Positions 1 to 6,389 of a stretch of 14,930 bases of DNA are shown here, piece by piece. Origin of the DNA: Candidatus Hydrogenedentota bacterium (lineage in GTDB: Bacteria; Hydrogenedentota; Hydrogenedentia; Hydrogenedentales; SLHB01); contig SLSB01000439.1 of assembly GCA_007130675.1 (NCBI GenBank), positions 1-14,930 of the forward strand. The letters run 5' to 3'. The notes under the pieces are model-generated. The model was given only the letters and a program-made list of their open reading frames with translations, ran no database searches and was not told the origin of the DNA. The number at the start of each line of letters is the position of its first letter. The first letter of the stretch is position 1. Made by a program: the position numbers and the translations under genes.

Positions 1-8
1 CCGCCGTA

Positions 9-683
9 TCACCTCGAGAGCCCAAGAAACGACGGTACGCAGCGAATCGAATCCAGAACAGGCGCTCCGGTGGCGCGCAGACGATCTGCCGACTGATGCC
101 CCTGGGCAACCAAAACACACCGAATCCCGAGTTCCCCGGCCACTTCGTAGTCGTGGAGAGTATCGCCGATCAGAAGCACGGCATCACGCGCGGGCTTGAT
201 CTCGGCCAGCCACTGCCGCCCGAGCTCGACTTTGCTTTCAGCATAATGATCGCCCAACCCCCGCACCGTCTCGAAATAACCCGAAAGCCCAAAATGCTCG
301 ACGGCCTCCAGCAGCATGTCATGCTGATGCGCGGAGACCAGGCATTGTCGCACCCCCGCAGTGCGCAACCGCTCGAGAGTATCGCGCGCGCCATCATACA
401 AGGCCGTCGCCGTGTACACATTGTCGGCGTATAGTTGCACCCACTCACGCGCGGCCTTTTCAAAGGCTTCCGGCGACGGATCAAAGCCCAGCGCCTTGTA
501 ATAATCGACAACTGGAAAGGTAAACGCCGCGCGGTAAGCGGCCCGGTCCACCAAAGGAATGCCGCGGGGTTTGCTGAGTTCATGCAGGGCGGTCAGGCAC
601 AAATCCAAGTCGTCAAGCAGCGTCCCGTTCCAATCCCATACAATATGCCGTATTCGAGCATCCATACGCTGTGTCAATCTCAT
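9..683 (-). CDS. HAD-family hydrolase, phosphoglycolate-phosphatase-like
   Basis: Predicted cytosolic phosphatase of 224 residues, a usual length for small HAD hydrolases with a helical cap. Motif I is DWNGTLLDD at residues 17-25, with D17 as the expected nucleophile. The second acid of the usual DxDGT is Asn19, a variant I know from some HAD subfamilies. Motif II is S117 in CLVSAH, motif III is K151 in ESK, and motif IV is GDTLHD at 173-178 with the metal-binding acids D174 and D178. The cap lies between motifs I and II, as in class C1 proteins. The ATG overlaps the TGA of the upstream symporter gene (ATGA), so translation is probably coupled. A second in-frame Met at residue 7 is also possible. 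Substrate unknown; a small phosphorylated metabolite is an inference from the family. Confidence 0.88.
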   Translation of the reverse strand: MRLTQRMDARIRHIVWDWNGTLLDDLDLCLTALHELSKPRGIPLVDRAAYRAAFTFPVVDYYKALGFDPSPEAFEKAAREWVQLYADNVYTATALYDGARDTLERLRTAGVRQCLVSAHQHDMLLEAVEHFGLSGYFETVRGLGDHYAESKVELGRQWLAEIKPARDAVLLIGDTLHDYEVAGELGIRCVLVAQGHQSADRLRATGAPVLDSIRCVPSFLGLSR

Positions 684-2095
684 TCTCGCTCAGGGCGTGG
701 CGCGATTTCAGCGCCCTCGGACCGTGAGACCACGATGGCGCCGACACTGTCACCCGTAATGTTGACAAGTGTGCGGCACATGTCGAGGAACCGGTCCAAA
801 CCAATAACGATGCCGATATATTGGGCGTCGATGCCCGCCTGTCTCAGCACCAATGGCATTAACGCAATGCTGCCGCCCGGTATGCCCGCGGTCCCGATCG
901 ATACCATGATGGCGCTCATGAATACGCCGAATTGCTCGGCCATCGACAGATCTTTGTTGAGCACCTGCGCAATGAAAAGCACCGCCACGGCCTGGTACAG
1001 CGCAGTCCCGTCCATGTTGACCGTGGCCCCTATCGGCAGCATGAAGTTGGTGACATTCTCGTCGGCCCCGATACGCCGCGACGTGCACTCGATCGTAACG
1101 GGCAGGGTCGCCGCACTCGAAGACGTGCTGAACGAGAGCTCGAGTGCCGGCGCTATCCCCTTGAGAAAACGCAATGGCGACACGCGCGCCAACACGAACA
1201 CCACAACAACAACCAGAAACGCGAAGTGAAGGCCGAGACCCGCAACCACGGTGACGCAGTACCATGCAAGCGACGAGACATACTCGATACCAAGTTCGGC
1301 AATGGCTTTGCTCATCAGGGCAAAAACGCCGATCGGCGCAAGAAGCATGATCCACAACACAAGCTGGATCAACGCTTTGTCGAGCACCTTGAAGACCTCG
1401 ATGGCGGGCTTGGCGCGCCCACCAAGAGACGCCAGCGCTCCCCCGAGCAGAATGGCAAGAAAAATCACGGCCAACGGGTTTTGACCTGCCATGATGGGAT
1501 TATTGATCACGGTAGGAAGCGCGTCTTCCTGGATGACCCGGCCAATCGAAGGCTGTTCCTGCTCGGCCTCGGCCGCCTGGGCTGCGGCCGAATGCGATAG
1601 CTGCAAGTCCGTCCGGCCCGCACCGGGCCGGATAACGTTGACGCACATCAAACCGATCATGACGGCGACGCCCGTCGTACACATATAGTAGCCAATGGCC
1701 TTGAAGCCTACCGAGCCAAGCCGGCGCGGGTCCCCGATGCCCGACACTCCGCAGATGATCGACACAAAAATCAGCGGAATAATCACCAGTTGAAGCAGCA
1801 GGATGAACATGGTCCCGAAGATATTCACGTAATCAATGGCAAACGCCTCAAGCCCCGCAAGTTTGAACCCCCACCCAGCCAGAACCCCCGAGATCATCGC
1901 CACGAATATCTGCATGGGAAGCTTCAGCCAGCGCGGAAGCACCAGAAAGAAAACGACCAGCGCGGCAGCGATGATGGCGCCGCGAGACACGGCCTGCCCC
2001 CAGTCTATCGGCATGTCGTGGCGAGTCGCCGAAGCAACCCCCAGAAGCCCGCTCAAGAGAACGATGCCCCCCAGAGCGTATCCTATACGTTTCAT
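680..2095 (-). CDS. dicarboxylate/amino acid:cation symporter (DAACS family)
   Basis: Inner-membrane secondary transporter, 471 residues, expected to import an acidic amino acid or C4-dicarboxylate with Na+ or H+. Family landmarks are all present: the serine-rich HP1 hairpin (SSSAATLP, about 325-332), the NMDGT cation motif (360-364), the HP2 tip AGIPGGS (403-409), and the last-helix motif LDMCRTLVNITGD (437-449) with R441, N445 and D449. The arginine matches the one that binds side-chain carboxylates in acidic-substrate members, favouring aspartate, glutamate or a dicarboxylate. An extra hydrophobic N-terminal segment (about 5-25) precedes the core. I chose the ATG at 2095 because AGAGGGGG lies a few bases upstream; an in-frame ATG at 2134 would add 13 residues without a good ribosome site. 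Co-transcribed with the overlapping HAD gene. Confidence 0.93.
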   Translation of the reverse strand: MKRIGYALGGIVLLSGLLGVASATRHDMPIDWGQAVSRGAIIAAALVVFFLVLPRWLKLPMQIFVAMISGVLAGWGFKLAGLEAFAIDYVNIFGTMFILLLQLVIIPLIFVSIICGVSGIGDPRRLGSVGFKAIGYYMCTTGVAVMIGLMCVNVIRPGAGRTDLQLSHSAAAQAAEAEQEQPSIGRVIQEDALPTVINNPIMAGQNPLAVIFLAILLGGALASLGGRAKPAIEVFKVLDKALIQLVLWIMLLAPIGVFALMSKAIAELGIEYVSSLAWYCVTVVAGLGLHFAFLVVVVVFVLARVSPLRFLKGIAPALELSFSTSSSAATLPVTIECTSRRIGADENVTNFMLPIGATVNMDGTALYQAVAVLFIAQVLNKDLSMAEQFGVFMSAIMVSIGTAGIPGGSIALMPLVLRQAGIDAQYIGIVIGLDRFLDMCRTLVNITGDSVGAIVVSRSEGAEIAPRPERE

Positions 2096-2147
2096 GCACA
2101 ATCCCCCTCTTGGCGCCTCACACAGGCCATGCACGCGTGAAACAAAG

Positions 2148-2195
2148 ACCGGAAGCGCCCGCTGGCGTCATCGGGAAAACTCTGTTTCCGCCGGT
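2148..2195 (-). terminator. candidate terminator or structured 3' end of the CxxC membrane protein gene
   Basis: ACCGG at 2148-2152 pairs with CCGGT at 2191-2195. Inside are two smaller hairpins: CGCC/GGCG (2156-2159 with 2164-2167) and GGAAA/TTTCC (2174-2178 with 2185-2189). Together they could form a three-way junction. Read on the minus strand the closing arm is followed by CTTTGTTTC, a weak U-rich tract, about 80 nt after the stop at 2275. It would separate that gene from the symporter. The outer stem is only 5 bp, so this is tentative. Confidence 0.35.
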
Positions 2196-2274
2196 TTAGT
2201 CAGCGCCAACGAACCCGCCTCGTCCAAAAACAGGGGACTGCGCCAGCACAAATCCAATCACAACGGTTCTCGGG

Positions 2275-3033
2275 CTATCGGTAGCGGTCCAAAATGCCTT
2301 CCCGCCATCGCGCAAGTTCGCGCTCACTCATATCGTCACGGGTGCGCACGGCGACTTCCGCCTGATGTTCGGCGCGGCGGACCGGGTCGGTAAACCACGA
2401 CCCGAATAGCATCACGATCGCAAGAATGCCCAGCCCCGTGCTCGCAAGGCATTTTTCCCGGTCTCCCCAGAACTTCGCGTAGGTCAACCCGATAAAGGCC
2501 CACGCAAACGCAAGCAGAGGGAGAAACACCACAATATACGCCATCGGAAAATACGAGCCATCGCCCAGCTTAATGCCCCGGAACGAAGGAAACAGCATGA
2601 TCAGCGTGGCGCCGATGACTCCGAACACGGACAACAGCATGCTGAATTGCCACGGCTGCCATTTCTCATAACCGCTTCGAGTGAGCACGGCGTCTTCGTC
2701 AAGTGCTTCGTCTTCATCAAGCTCACCCGGCGGAAGCGGTTCATGCTCGAGAGCCTCGAGGCTCGTATCTCCCATCGAACGTGCCGCCGCGCCCTTCTCC
2801 TCGTGATGATGCCGGTGCTTGCGTTTTCCGGACTTCTTCTCGGCCTTGCTGGCGCGCCGTTCATCCTGGCATGTGGGACACAGTTTCACGCCCTTGCGGG
2901 TTTCATAAATGTGCCCGCTGCCCACGAACATGCCGCACTGATCGCAATGGACGCCACATTCTTCGCAAAGCAATTCATGCGACACACCGCAATAACCCAC
3001 GGCGCTCCGGAATTGACAGCCCGAACACTCCAT
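2275..3033 (-). CDS. membrane protein with N-terminal Cys-rich zinc-binding region, unknown function
   Basis: I do not recognise this gene. The 252-residue product has a Cys-rich head with CxxC pairs at 3/6, 23/26, 30/33 and 52/55, plus C15 and several His, compatible with two zinc sites of B-box or zinc-ribbon type. A basic, His-rich stretch follows (about 62-80), then an acidic linker (about 92-117). Three hydrophobic segments follow (about 128-150, 162-186 and 196-214) and a charged cytosolic tail. The start at 3033 is supported by GGAAAGGA just upstream and by a promoter whose predicted +1 (about 3061) lies downstream of other in-frame ATGs. Divergent from the thymidylate-synthase-like gene. 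Likely a membrane-anchored metal-binding or interaction protein; nothing links it firmly to a pathway. Confidence 0.75.
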   Translation of the reverse strand: MECSGCQFRSAVGYCGVSHELLCEECGVHCDQCGMFVGSGHIYETRKGVKLCPTCQDERRASKAEKKSGKRKHRHHHEEKGAAARSMGDTSLEALEHEPLPPGELDEDEALDEDAVLTRSGYEKWQPWQFSMLLSVFGVIGATLIMLFPSFRGIKLGDGSYFPMAYIVVFLPLLAFAWAFIGLTYAKFWGDREKCLASTGLGILAIVMLFGSWFTDPVRRAEHQAEVAVRTRDDMSERELARWREGILDRYR

Positions 3034-3067
3034 CGTTCGTTCCTTTCCAACCTTGCTATCCATTTTC

Positions 3068-3097
3068 AGTCTAGCACGACCCCGCCGGATTGTCCAA
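3068..3097 (-). promoter_or_regulatory. sigma-70-type promoter for the Cys-rich membrane protein gene
   Basis: On the minus strand TTGGAC (3097-3092) and TAGACT (3073-3068) are 18 bp apart. A TG at the extended -10 position (TGC before TAGACT) strengthens the match. The predicted start near 3061 gives a leader of about 28 nt before the ATG at 3033. Confidence 0.5.
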
Positions 3098-3124
3098 GCG
3101 CTAACAAACAGCCCGAAACCACAG

Positions 3125-3153
3125 TTGCGCGCCGCGCCGCCGCCGCTTATGAT
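3125..3153 (+). promoter_or_regulatory. sigma-70-type promoter for the thymidylate-synthase-like gene
   Basis: The -10 TATGAT (3148-3153) is one base from consensus. A weak -35, TTGCGC (3125-3130), lies exactly 17 bp upstream. The predicted start, near 3160, is about 29 nt ahead of the ATG at 3189. A purine-rich ribosome site, GGGGGAGGG, precedes that ATG. Confidence 0.5.
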
Positions 3154-3188
3154 ACACCTCAACACCGTACAGGGGGAGGGATCATCAC

Positions 3189-4181
3189 ATGAGCGACCAT
3201 GACCAGAATACGGGCCGCATCCCGACACTGCATGTCGTGGCGGATACCATTCCGCAAGCCCACTACCGCGCGATGAAGGCCGTATGGGAACAGGGGCTGC
3301 CTATCCGGACCGAGTATGACCGAAGAGACGCCGGTGGCGCGTATATCGACCCGCCAAGCCGCGACGCGCGCATCCTTATCGAAGTAACGGACCCGTTCGC
3401 GCAACCGCGGTTCCCGCCGCTGTCGTTCTGCGAGATCGGGGCGTATATCGCCGAAATCATGGGCATCAAAGATCACTTGGTCGTGCCCATGGAGCAGTTG
3501 AAAGAGGCCCTCTCCGGCGAGCTGTCGGCCAAAGAATGGCCCTACACCTACCACCAGCGCCTGTTCGCGCATCCGGACGTTAATGGAGACACGGTCGACC
3601 AGATGGCCATCGCCATCGACCGTATTGCCCAAACACCCCATTCGCGGCGGGCCGTGGCGACTACCTCGGTGCCCAACATCGACCCCTATCTGAAAGAAGA
3701 TGTGCCGTGCCTGCGCGAAGTGCAATTGCGCTGCCCGGAAGACGCCGAGGGGAATCTGGTGCTCAATATGAACACCATGTGGCGCTCGCGCGACTTGTAC
3801 AAGGCCTGGCCGGACAACGTCATCGGCATCACCTTTCTGCAAAGCGTCCTGGCGCGGCAGCTCGCGGAAAAGACCGGGCGCACGGTCCGCGTGGGCAGCT
3901 ATGCCGATTACAGCTCGGCCATGCACATCTACGGCCAGGATTTCGGCGCGGTAGGCGGCGATGCGGACCGCGGACTGCAAAGCTTCTTCGATACATTCGA
4001 CGAAGACTCGTTCGTCGCGCGGTCACTCTCGAGCGAACAGGCCGCCGAAATGCTCGTCCTGCCCCAATTGCGTGAACTCGTCTCAGAGCGGCTTGCCGAA
4101 CAGTGGCGCTTTCCCGAGGAGGCCATCGCGCTGGGCAAACACATCATCGCGGACATCGAATCCGGCACGCTCATGGCGTGA
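3189..4181 (+). CDS. thymidylate synthase family protein (divergent)
   Basis: The 330-residue protein has the core signature of folate-dependent pyrimidine methylases. R153-R154 (SRRAV) match the phosphate-binding arginines. C174 in DVPCL matches the catalytic Cys, with Q179 shortly after. RSRD at 199-202 is followed by N210, aligned with the Asn that selects uracil over cytosine in classical enzymes. HIY at 246-248 matches the ribose-binding His-Tyr. It differs from ThyA in key places: the LGxPFN motif reads KAWPDN, the YxNH motif reads HIYGQD, and the C-terminus does not resemble the ThyA tail. It could be a genuine dTMP synthase of a divergent clade or a dUMP hydroxymethylase-like enzyme. 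It has its own promoter and ribosome site (GGGGGAGGG); no folate gene is beside it. Confidence 0.8.
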   Translation: MSDHDQNTGRIPTLHVVADTIPQAHYRAMKAVWEQGLPIRTEYDRRDAGGAYIDPPSRDARILIEVTDPFAQPRFPPLSFCEIGAYIAEIMGIKDHLVVPMEQLKEALSGELSAKEWPYTYHQRLFAHPDVNGDTVDQMAIAIDRIAQTPHSRRAVATTSVPNIDPYLKEDVPCLREVQLRCPEDAEGNLVLNMNTMWRSRDLYKAWPDNVIGITFLQSVLARQLAEKTGRTVRVGSYADYSSAMHIYGQDFGAVGGDADRGLQSFFDTFDEDSFVARSLSSEQAAEMLVLPQLRELVSERLAEQWRFPEEAIALGKHIIADIESGTLMA

Positions 4182-4221
4182 ACTCTACCGCCCGGGTCGC
4201 GGAGTCGGACAGGAGGCCCTT

Positions 4222-4319
4222 CTCCCAAATTGTGGGAGCATTCGTCGGTGCCAACAGCAAGCCTCGGTTCTCACCACAGAATGGTGAAAGCGTGGTAGCG
4301 TCCGGCCTTGTGCCGGACG
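4222..4319. repeat. three consecutive five-base-loop hairpins between convergent genes
   Basis: Perfect stem-loops lie at 4222-4238 (CTCCCA, loop AATTG, TGGGAG), 4271-4287 (TCACCA, loop CAGAA, TGGTGA) and 4299-4319 (CGTCCGGC, loop CTTGT, GCCGGACG). The third overlaps a 12-bp palindrome, CCGGACGTCCGG (4313-4324), so two alternative pairings exist. The position between the ends of two convergent genes suggests bidirectional 3'-end processing or termination. None is followed by a U-tract, so intrinsic termination is unproven. The third hairpin could belong to a dispersed genomic repeat family. Confidence 0.5.
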
Positions 4320-4387
4320 TCCGGTCCGCCAGACGCAACATTTCCGCGCAGAGTTACGCCCCGCGTGTCACGCTTGGGCCGCTTGTG

Positions 4388-5422
4388 TCAAAACTTCGTG
4401 CCCTTTTTCACCTCGGACACGACCTTCATCACGTTCAGTGCTTCATCGAGGGTGATCGGGAACCGCTTCTTCTCGCGGATGGCTTTGTACAGCTCGTCCC
4501 AGATGTCGTAAGACTTCTTCGGCTTGACCTTGAGGGTCTTCTCGACCCACGGCAGTTTCTCCGGTGTGCCGAAGGACTGATCGGGCGTGCCGGCTTTGGC
4601 ACGGCGGGGCGCAAGCTTCTTCTTCGGATCGAGATAGCGCAATTGAATCTCGTCTCCCCTGAGCACAAGCCCGCCCTTGGTGCCCCACACCACATATTCG
4701 GGCAACGGGACGGCCGCGCCGCCGCTGATCTCGAGATCAACCGTGCGGCCGTTCTTGCCGCGCACAATGACCTTGACATGGTCCTCGGCATCGCCCGCCG
4801 CCGCCACGCACTTGAGATCCCCCCAGACCGAAGCCAGCGGCGATTCGAGAAACTGCAACGCATGATCGATGATATGCGGTCCCCAATTGAGCAGCTGCCC
4901 CCCGCCGCATTTCTTGAGGGTCTGCCAGTCATCGCGGCGGCTGTAACTCACTCGCGCCAGCTTAATCTGGTACACCTCGCCCAGAATGCCCGAGGCGATG
5001 ATCTCGCGCACGTGCAGAAAACCCGGCTCGAAACGCCGGTTGTGGCGGATAAACAGTTTCCCCTTGGCTTTTGCGGCAGCGGGTTTGAGCTTCTTCGCTT
5101 CGGCATACGAAAGCGCGATGGGTTTTTCGAGAAACACGTATTTCCCCGCCTTGAGCGCCGCAAGCGTGTGCGGAACATGGTCCGGCGAGCGCGTCGCGAT
5201 ACTTACCAGCTCGATATTGGGATCCTTGAGCATGGCATCATAGTCGCGGTATACCGGGCAGCCGAATCTCGCGGCAAACCGGTCGCGCCGCTCCTTGACC
5301 ACATCGCACCCGGCGGCCATGGCAAACATCTTCTCCTTGCCCTCAAGTTCCGTTGGATGCATGCCCCACCCGGCGCGGCCCAGCCCGGCAACAGCAATTC
5401 GAATCGGTGTGTGTTTGGGCAT
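4388..5422 (-). CDS. Gfo/Idh/MocA family oxidoreductase
   Basis: NAD(P)-dependent sugar or polyol oxidoreductase of 344 residues, typical for the family. The N-terminal Rossmann fold has GLGRAG at 13-18 and the hallmark EKP at 99-101. The C-terminal substrate domain contains the GGGQLLNWGPHIIDH segment at 173-187; H183 or H187 is the likely catalytic-site His, followed by the beta-sheet region. No signal peptide, so cytosolic. The start is set by AAGGGGGA a few bases upstream of the ATG at 5422. The 3' end faces the thymidylate-synthase-like gene. Substrate cannot be deduced; inositol, glucose-derived or aminosugar dehydrogenation are family possibilities. A candidate sigma-54 promoter lies upstream. 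Confidence 0.92.
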   Translation of the reverse strand: MPKHTPIRIAVAGLGRAGWGMHPTELEGKEKMFAMAAGCDVVKERRDRFAARFGCPVYRDYDAMLKDPNIELVSIATRSPDHVPHTLAALKAGKYVFLEKPIALSYAEAKKLKPAAAKAKGKLFIRHNRRFEPGFLHVREIIASGILGEVYQIKLARVSYSRRDDWQTLKKCGGGQLLNWGPHIIDHALQFLESPLASVWGDLKCVAAAGDAEDHVKVIVRGKNGRTVDLEISGGAAVPLPEYVVWGTKGGLVLRGDEIQLRYLDPKKKLAPRRAKAGTPDQSFGTPEKLPWVEKTLKVKPKKSYDIWDELYKAIREKKRFPITLDEALNVMKVVSEVKKGTKF

Positions 5423-5488
5423 TGAACGGTCCCCCTTGCAGAATACTCGTTATGGCGTTGGAAGAACGCCCCGTACGATACGCGCTAC

Positions 5489-5502
5489 GCAAATAACCAG
5501 CC
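5489..5502 (-). promoter_or_regulatory. candidate sigma-54 promoter of the Gfo/Idh/MocA gene
   Basis: Read on the minus strand, TGGCTGGTTATTTGCG has GG (5502-5501) and GC (5490-5489) separated by exactly 10 bases, inside TGGC and TTGC blocks. It lacks the A/C that normally ends TGGCAC and the W after TTGC. It would start transcription near 5477, leaving a leader of about 55 nt. It is weaker than the two elements beside the activator gene. Confidence 0.35.
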
Positions 5503-5565
5503 ACAGCATACCAAACGTGACCAGCCGCCAGCAGAATTGTGACATTTCCAAAAGTCCGACCGCAA

Positions 5566-5582
5566 TGTTGTCAGACAAAACA
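5566..5582. promoter_or_regulatory. inverted repeat, possible upstream activator site
   Basis: TTGTC-A-GACAA (5568-5578) is a perfect 11-bp palindrome around a central A, enclosed by TGTT (5566-5569) and AACA (5579-5582). Its centre lies about 96 bp upstream of the predicted sigma-54 start of the Gfo/Idh gene, a usual place for an activator site. Function is inference. Confidence 0.3.
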
Positions 5583-5668
5583 GTCGCTCGACCGGAGTTC
5601 AGGGCAATCGACAGGGCAACCGCACTTCATCCGTCTGGCGTTCAATCGTACGCATTGTCGGGGTTGCA

Positions 5669-5697
5669 ATTCTGCCTCCCGGCGCTCGAGGCAGAAT
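5669..5697. repeat. perfect 10-bp inverted repeat, 9-base loop
   Basis: ATTCTGCCTC (5669-5678) and GAGGCAGAAT (5688-5697) are exact reverse complements separated by CCGGCGCTC. There is no U-tract on either side. It could be a protein-binding dyad or the first stem of a structured RNA. It lies within the 469-bp gene-free spacer 5423-5891, where I found no convincing coding region. Confidence 0.6.
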
Positions 5698-5735
5698 CAG
5701 AAGAGGCGCAGTCAGGCAGTCTTGCACATCTCCAA

Positions 5736-5770
5736 TCGCCCGCCCCTCAAGACCGGCGGCCGACGGGCGA
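5736..5770. repeat. 7-bp inverted repeat in structured spacer
   Basis: TCGCCCG (5736-5742) is exactly complementary to CGGGCGA (5764-5770), enclosing a 21-base GC-rich loop with further pairing potential (CCGG...CCG). It is weaker than its neighbours and listed because four inverted repeats follow one another within 180 bp. Confidence 0.35.
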
Positions 5771-5781
5771 ATGGGGAAGCG

Positions 5782-5815
5782 GGCCAGGCGCCGCGGGGGG
5801 AAACGGCGCCTGGCC
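5782..5815 (-). terminator. 12-bp GC-rich hairpin downstream of the receiver-like gene
   Basis: GGCCAGGCGCCG (5782-5793) and CGGCGCCTGGCC (5804-5815) form a perfect 12-bp stem with a 10-base loop. The hairpin lies 77 nt after the receiver-like stop codon on the minus strand. It has no U-tract, so it may be a U-less terminator, an RNA-stabilising hairpin, or part of a structured RNA. The hairpin itself is certain; the role is inference. Confidence 0.55.
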
Positions 5816-5825
5816 GCGTGCCTTA

Positions 5826-5846
5826 GCTCGTCGAGGGGAAACGAGC
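5826..5846. repeat. 6-bp hairpin with G-rich loop
   Basis: GCTCGT (5826-5831) pairs with ACGAGC (5841-5846) around the loop CGAGGGGAA. The loop closely resembles that of the adjacent 12-bp hairpin (CGGGGGGAAA), so on the plus strand both would expose GGGGAA. Confidence 0.45.
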
Positions 5847-5891
5847 GTCAGGGGGTGTGGGTGAAACGCTATCAGGTCTCAACTGTTCTGA

Positions 5892-6266
5892 TTACGATAA
5901 ATGATCCATGCCGCGCGTGGCGATCTCCTCCTGCAGATGTTTGCGCAGCGTATCCAGCACCGTGGCCCGCCCGCCCGCGGCGGCCGCATTGCACCTGCGC
6001 CAAGCCGTCTTAAAACGCGCCCATTCATCGCACGCTATCAGAAGCACCGGATCATTCGGCGCCAAGTCGGGCACATACAGGCTCAATTCAAGTACACTCA
6101 TGTCCGAGAGTGAATCATCCATCACGATATAATCATAGGTATGTTTATGCATCAAGTTAATCGCAGTCTGGCCGCGTGAGGCGGTATGCACGTCCGCGCC
6201 GTTTGCGAGCAACACCCCCGCACACCCCGCCTGCCAGTTTGGCTCGCCACTGGCCAACAACGCCAT
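5892..6266 (-). CDS. stand-alone degenerate response-regulator receiver domain protein
   Basis: The 124-residue product follows the receiver-domain pattern. An opening strand, ALLASGEP, aligns with the usual LxVDDEP, and a strand ending in YDYIVMDDSLSDM carries the phospho-acceptor Asp position (VMD). The acidic pair after strand 1 is replaced by SG, the conserved Ser/Thr after strand 4 is missing (LLIAC), and I find no Lys-Pro motif near the end. Ordinary Mg2+-dependent phosphorylation is therefore doubtful. No output domain. Start choice: a sigma-54 promoter predicts +1 at about 6297, excluding the GTG at 6305; ATG 6266 gives a 31-nt leader with a modest GGA site, ATG 6293 only a 4-nt leader. 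It may be a partner of the adjacent activator, which lacks a receiver. Confidence 0.65.
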   Translation of the reverse strand: MALLASGEPNWQAGCAGVLLANGADVHTASRGQTAINLMHKHTYDYIVMDDSLSDMSVLELSLYVPDLAPNDPVLLIACDEWARFKTAWRRCNAAAAGGRATVLDTLRKHLQEEIATRGMDHLS

Positions 6267-6305
6267 CGGAATCCGTGTGTTTGTATAACTCATCACACGT
6301 ACCAC

Positions 6306-6322
6306 TGAGCAAGAAACATGCC
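6306..6322 (-). promoter_or_regulatory. sigma-54 promoter of the receiver-like gene
   Basis: Minus-strand GGCATGTTTCTTGCTCA has GG at 6322-6321 and GC at 6310-6309, exactly 10 bases apart as in -24/-12 promoters. It shares GGCATG and TTGCTCA with the element upstream of the PRC-barrel gene; only the four central bases differ. The predicted start is 6297, about 30 nt before the ATG at 6266. Confidence 0.65.
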
Positions 6323-6389
6323 GAAGAAATGGGCTGCAAACAGCTACGGGAATCGTATCGACTCGCCCCCGGGCATTTCAATTGGAAAC

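Noticed and set aside
435..1600. Overlapping plus-strand frames opposite the symporter
   Set aside because: Antisense to a complete DAACS protein with all motifs; composition is that of reverse-complemented membrane codons.
2751..2764. 14-bp palindrome GAGCCTCGAGGCTC
   Set aside because: It lies inside the CxxC protein gene and is explained by its repeated Leu-Glu codons; no sign of a regulatory role.
2703..3192. Plus-strand frames antisense to the CxxC protein
   Set aside because: The minus-strand frame has regular CxxC pairs, a ribosome site and a promoter; the plus-strand frames have none.
4103..5425. 440-codon plus-strand reading frame
   Set aside because: It starts inside the thymidylate-synthase-like gene in another frame and runs antisense through the Gfo/Idh gene, whose motifs are intact.
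5423..5891. Small protein genes in the spacer
   Set aside because: Open frames there lack a ribosome site and recognisable motifs, and overlap the perfect hairpins.
6303..6305. GTG at 6305 as start of the receiver-like protein
   Set aside because: It lies upstream of the predicted sigma-54 transcription start and has no ribosome site.
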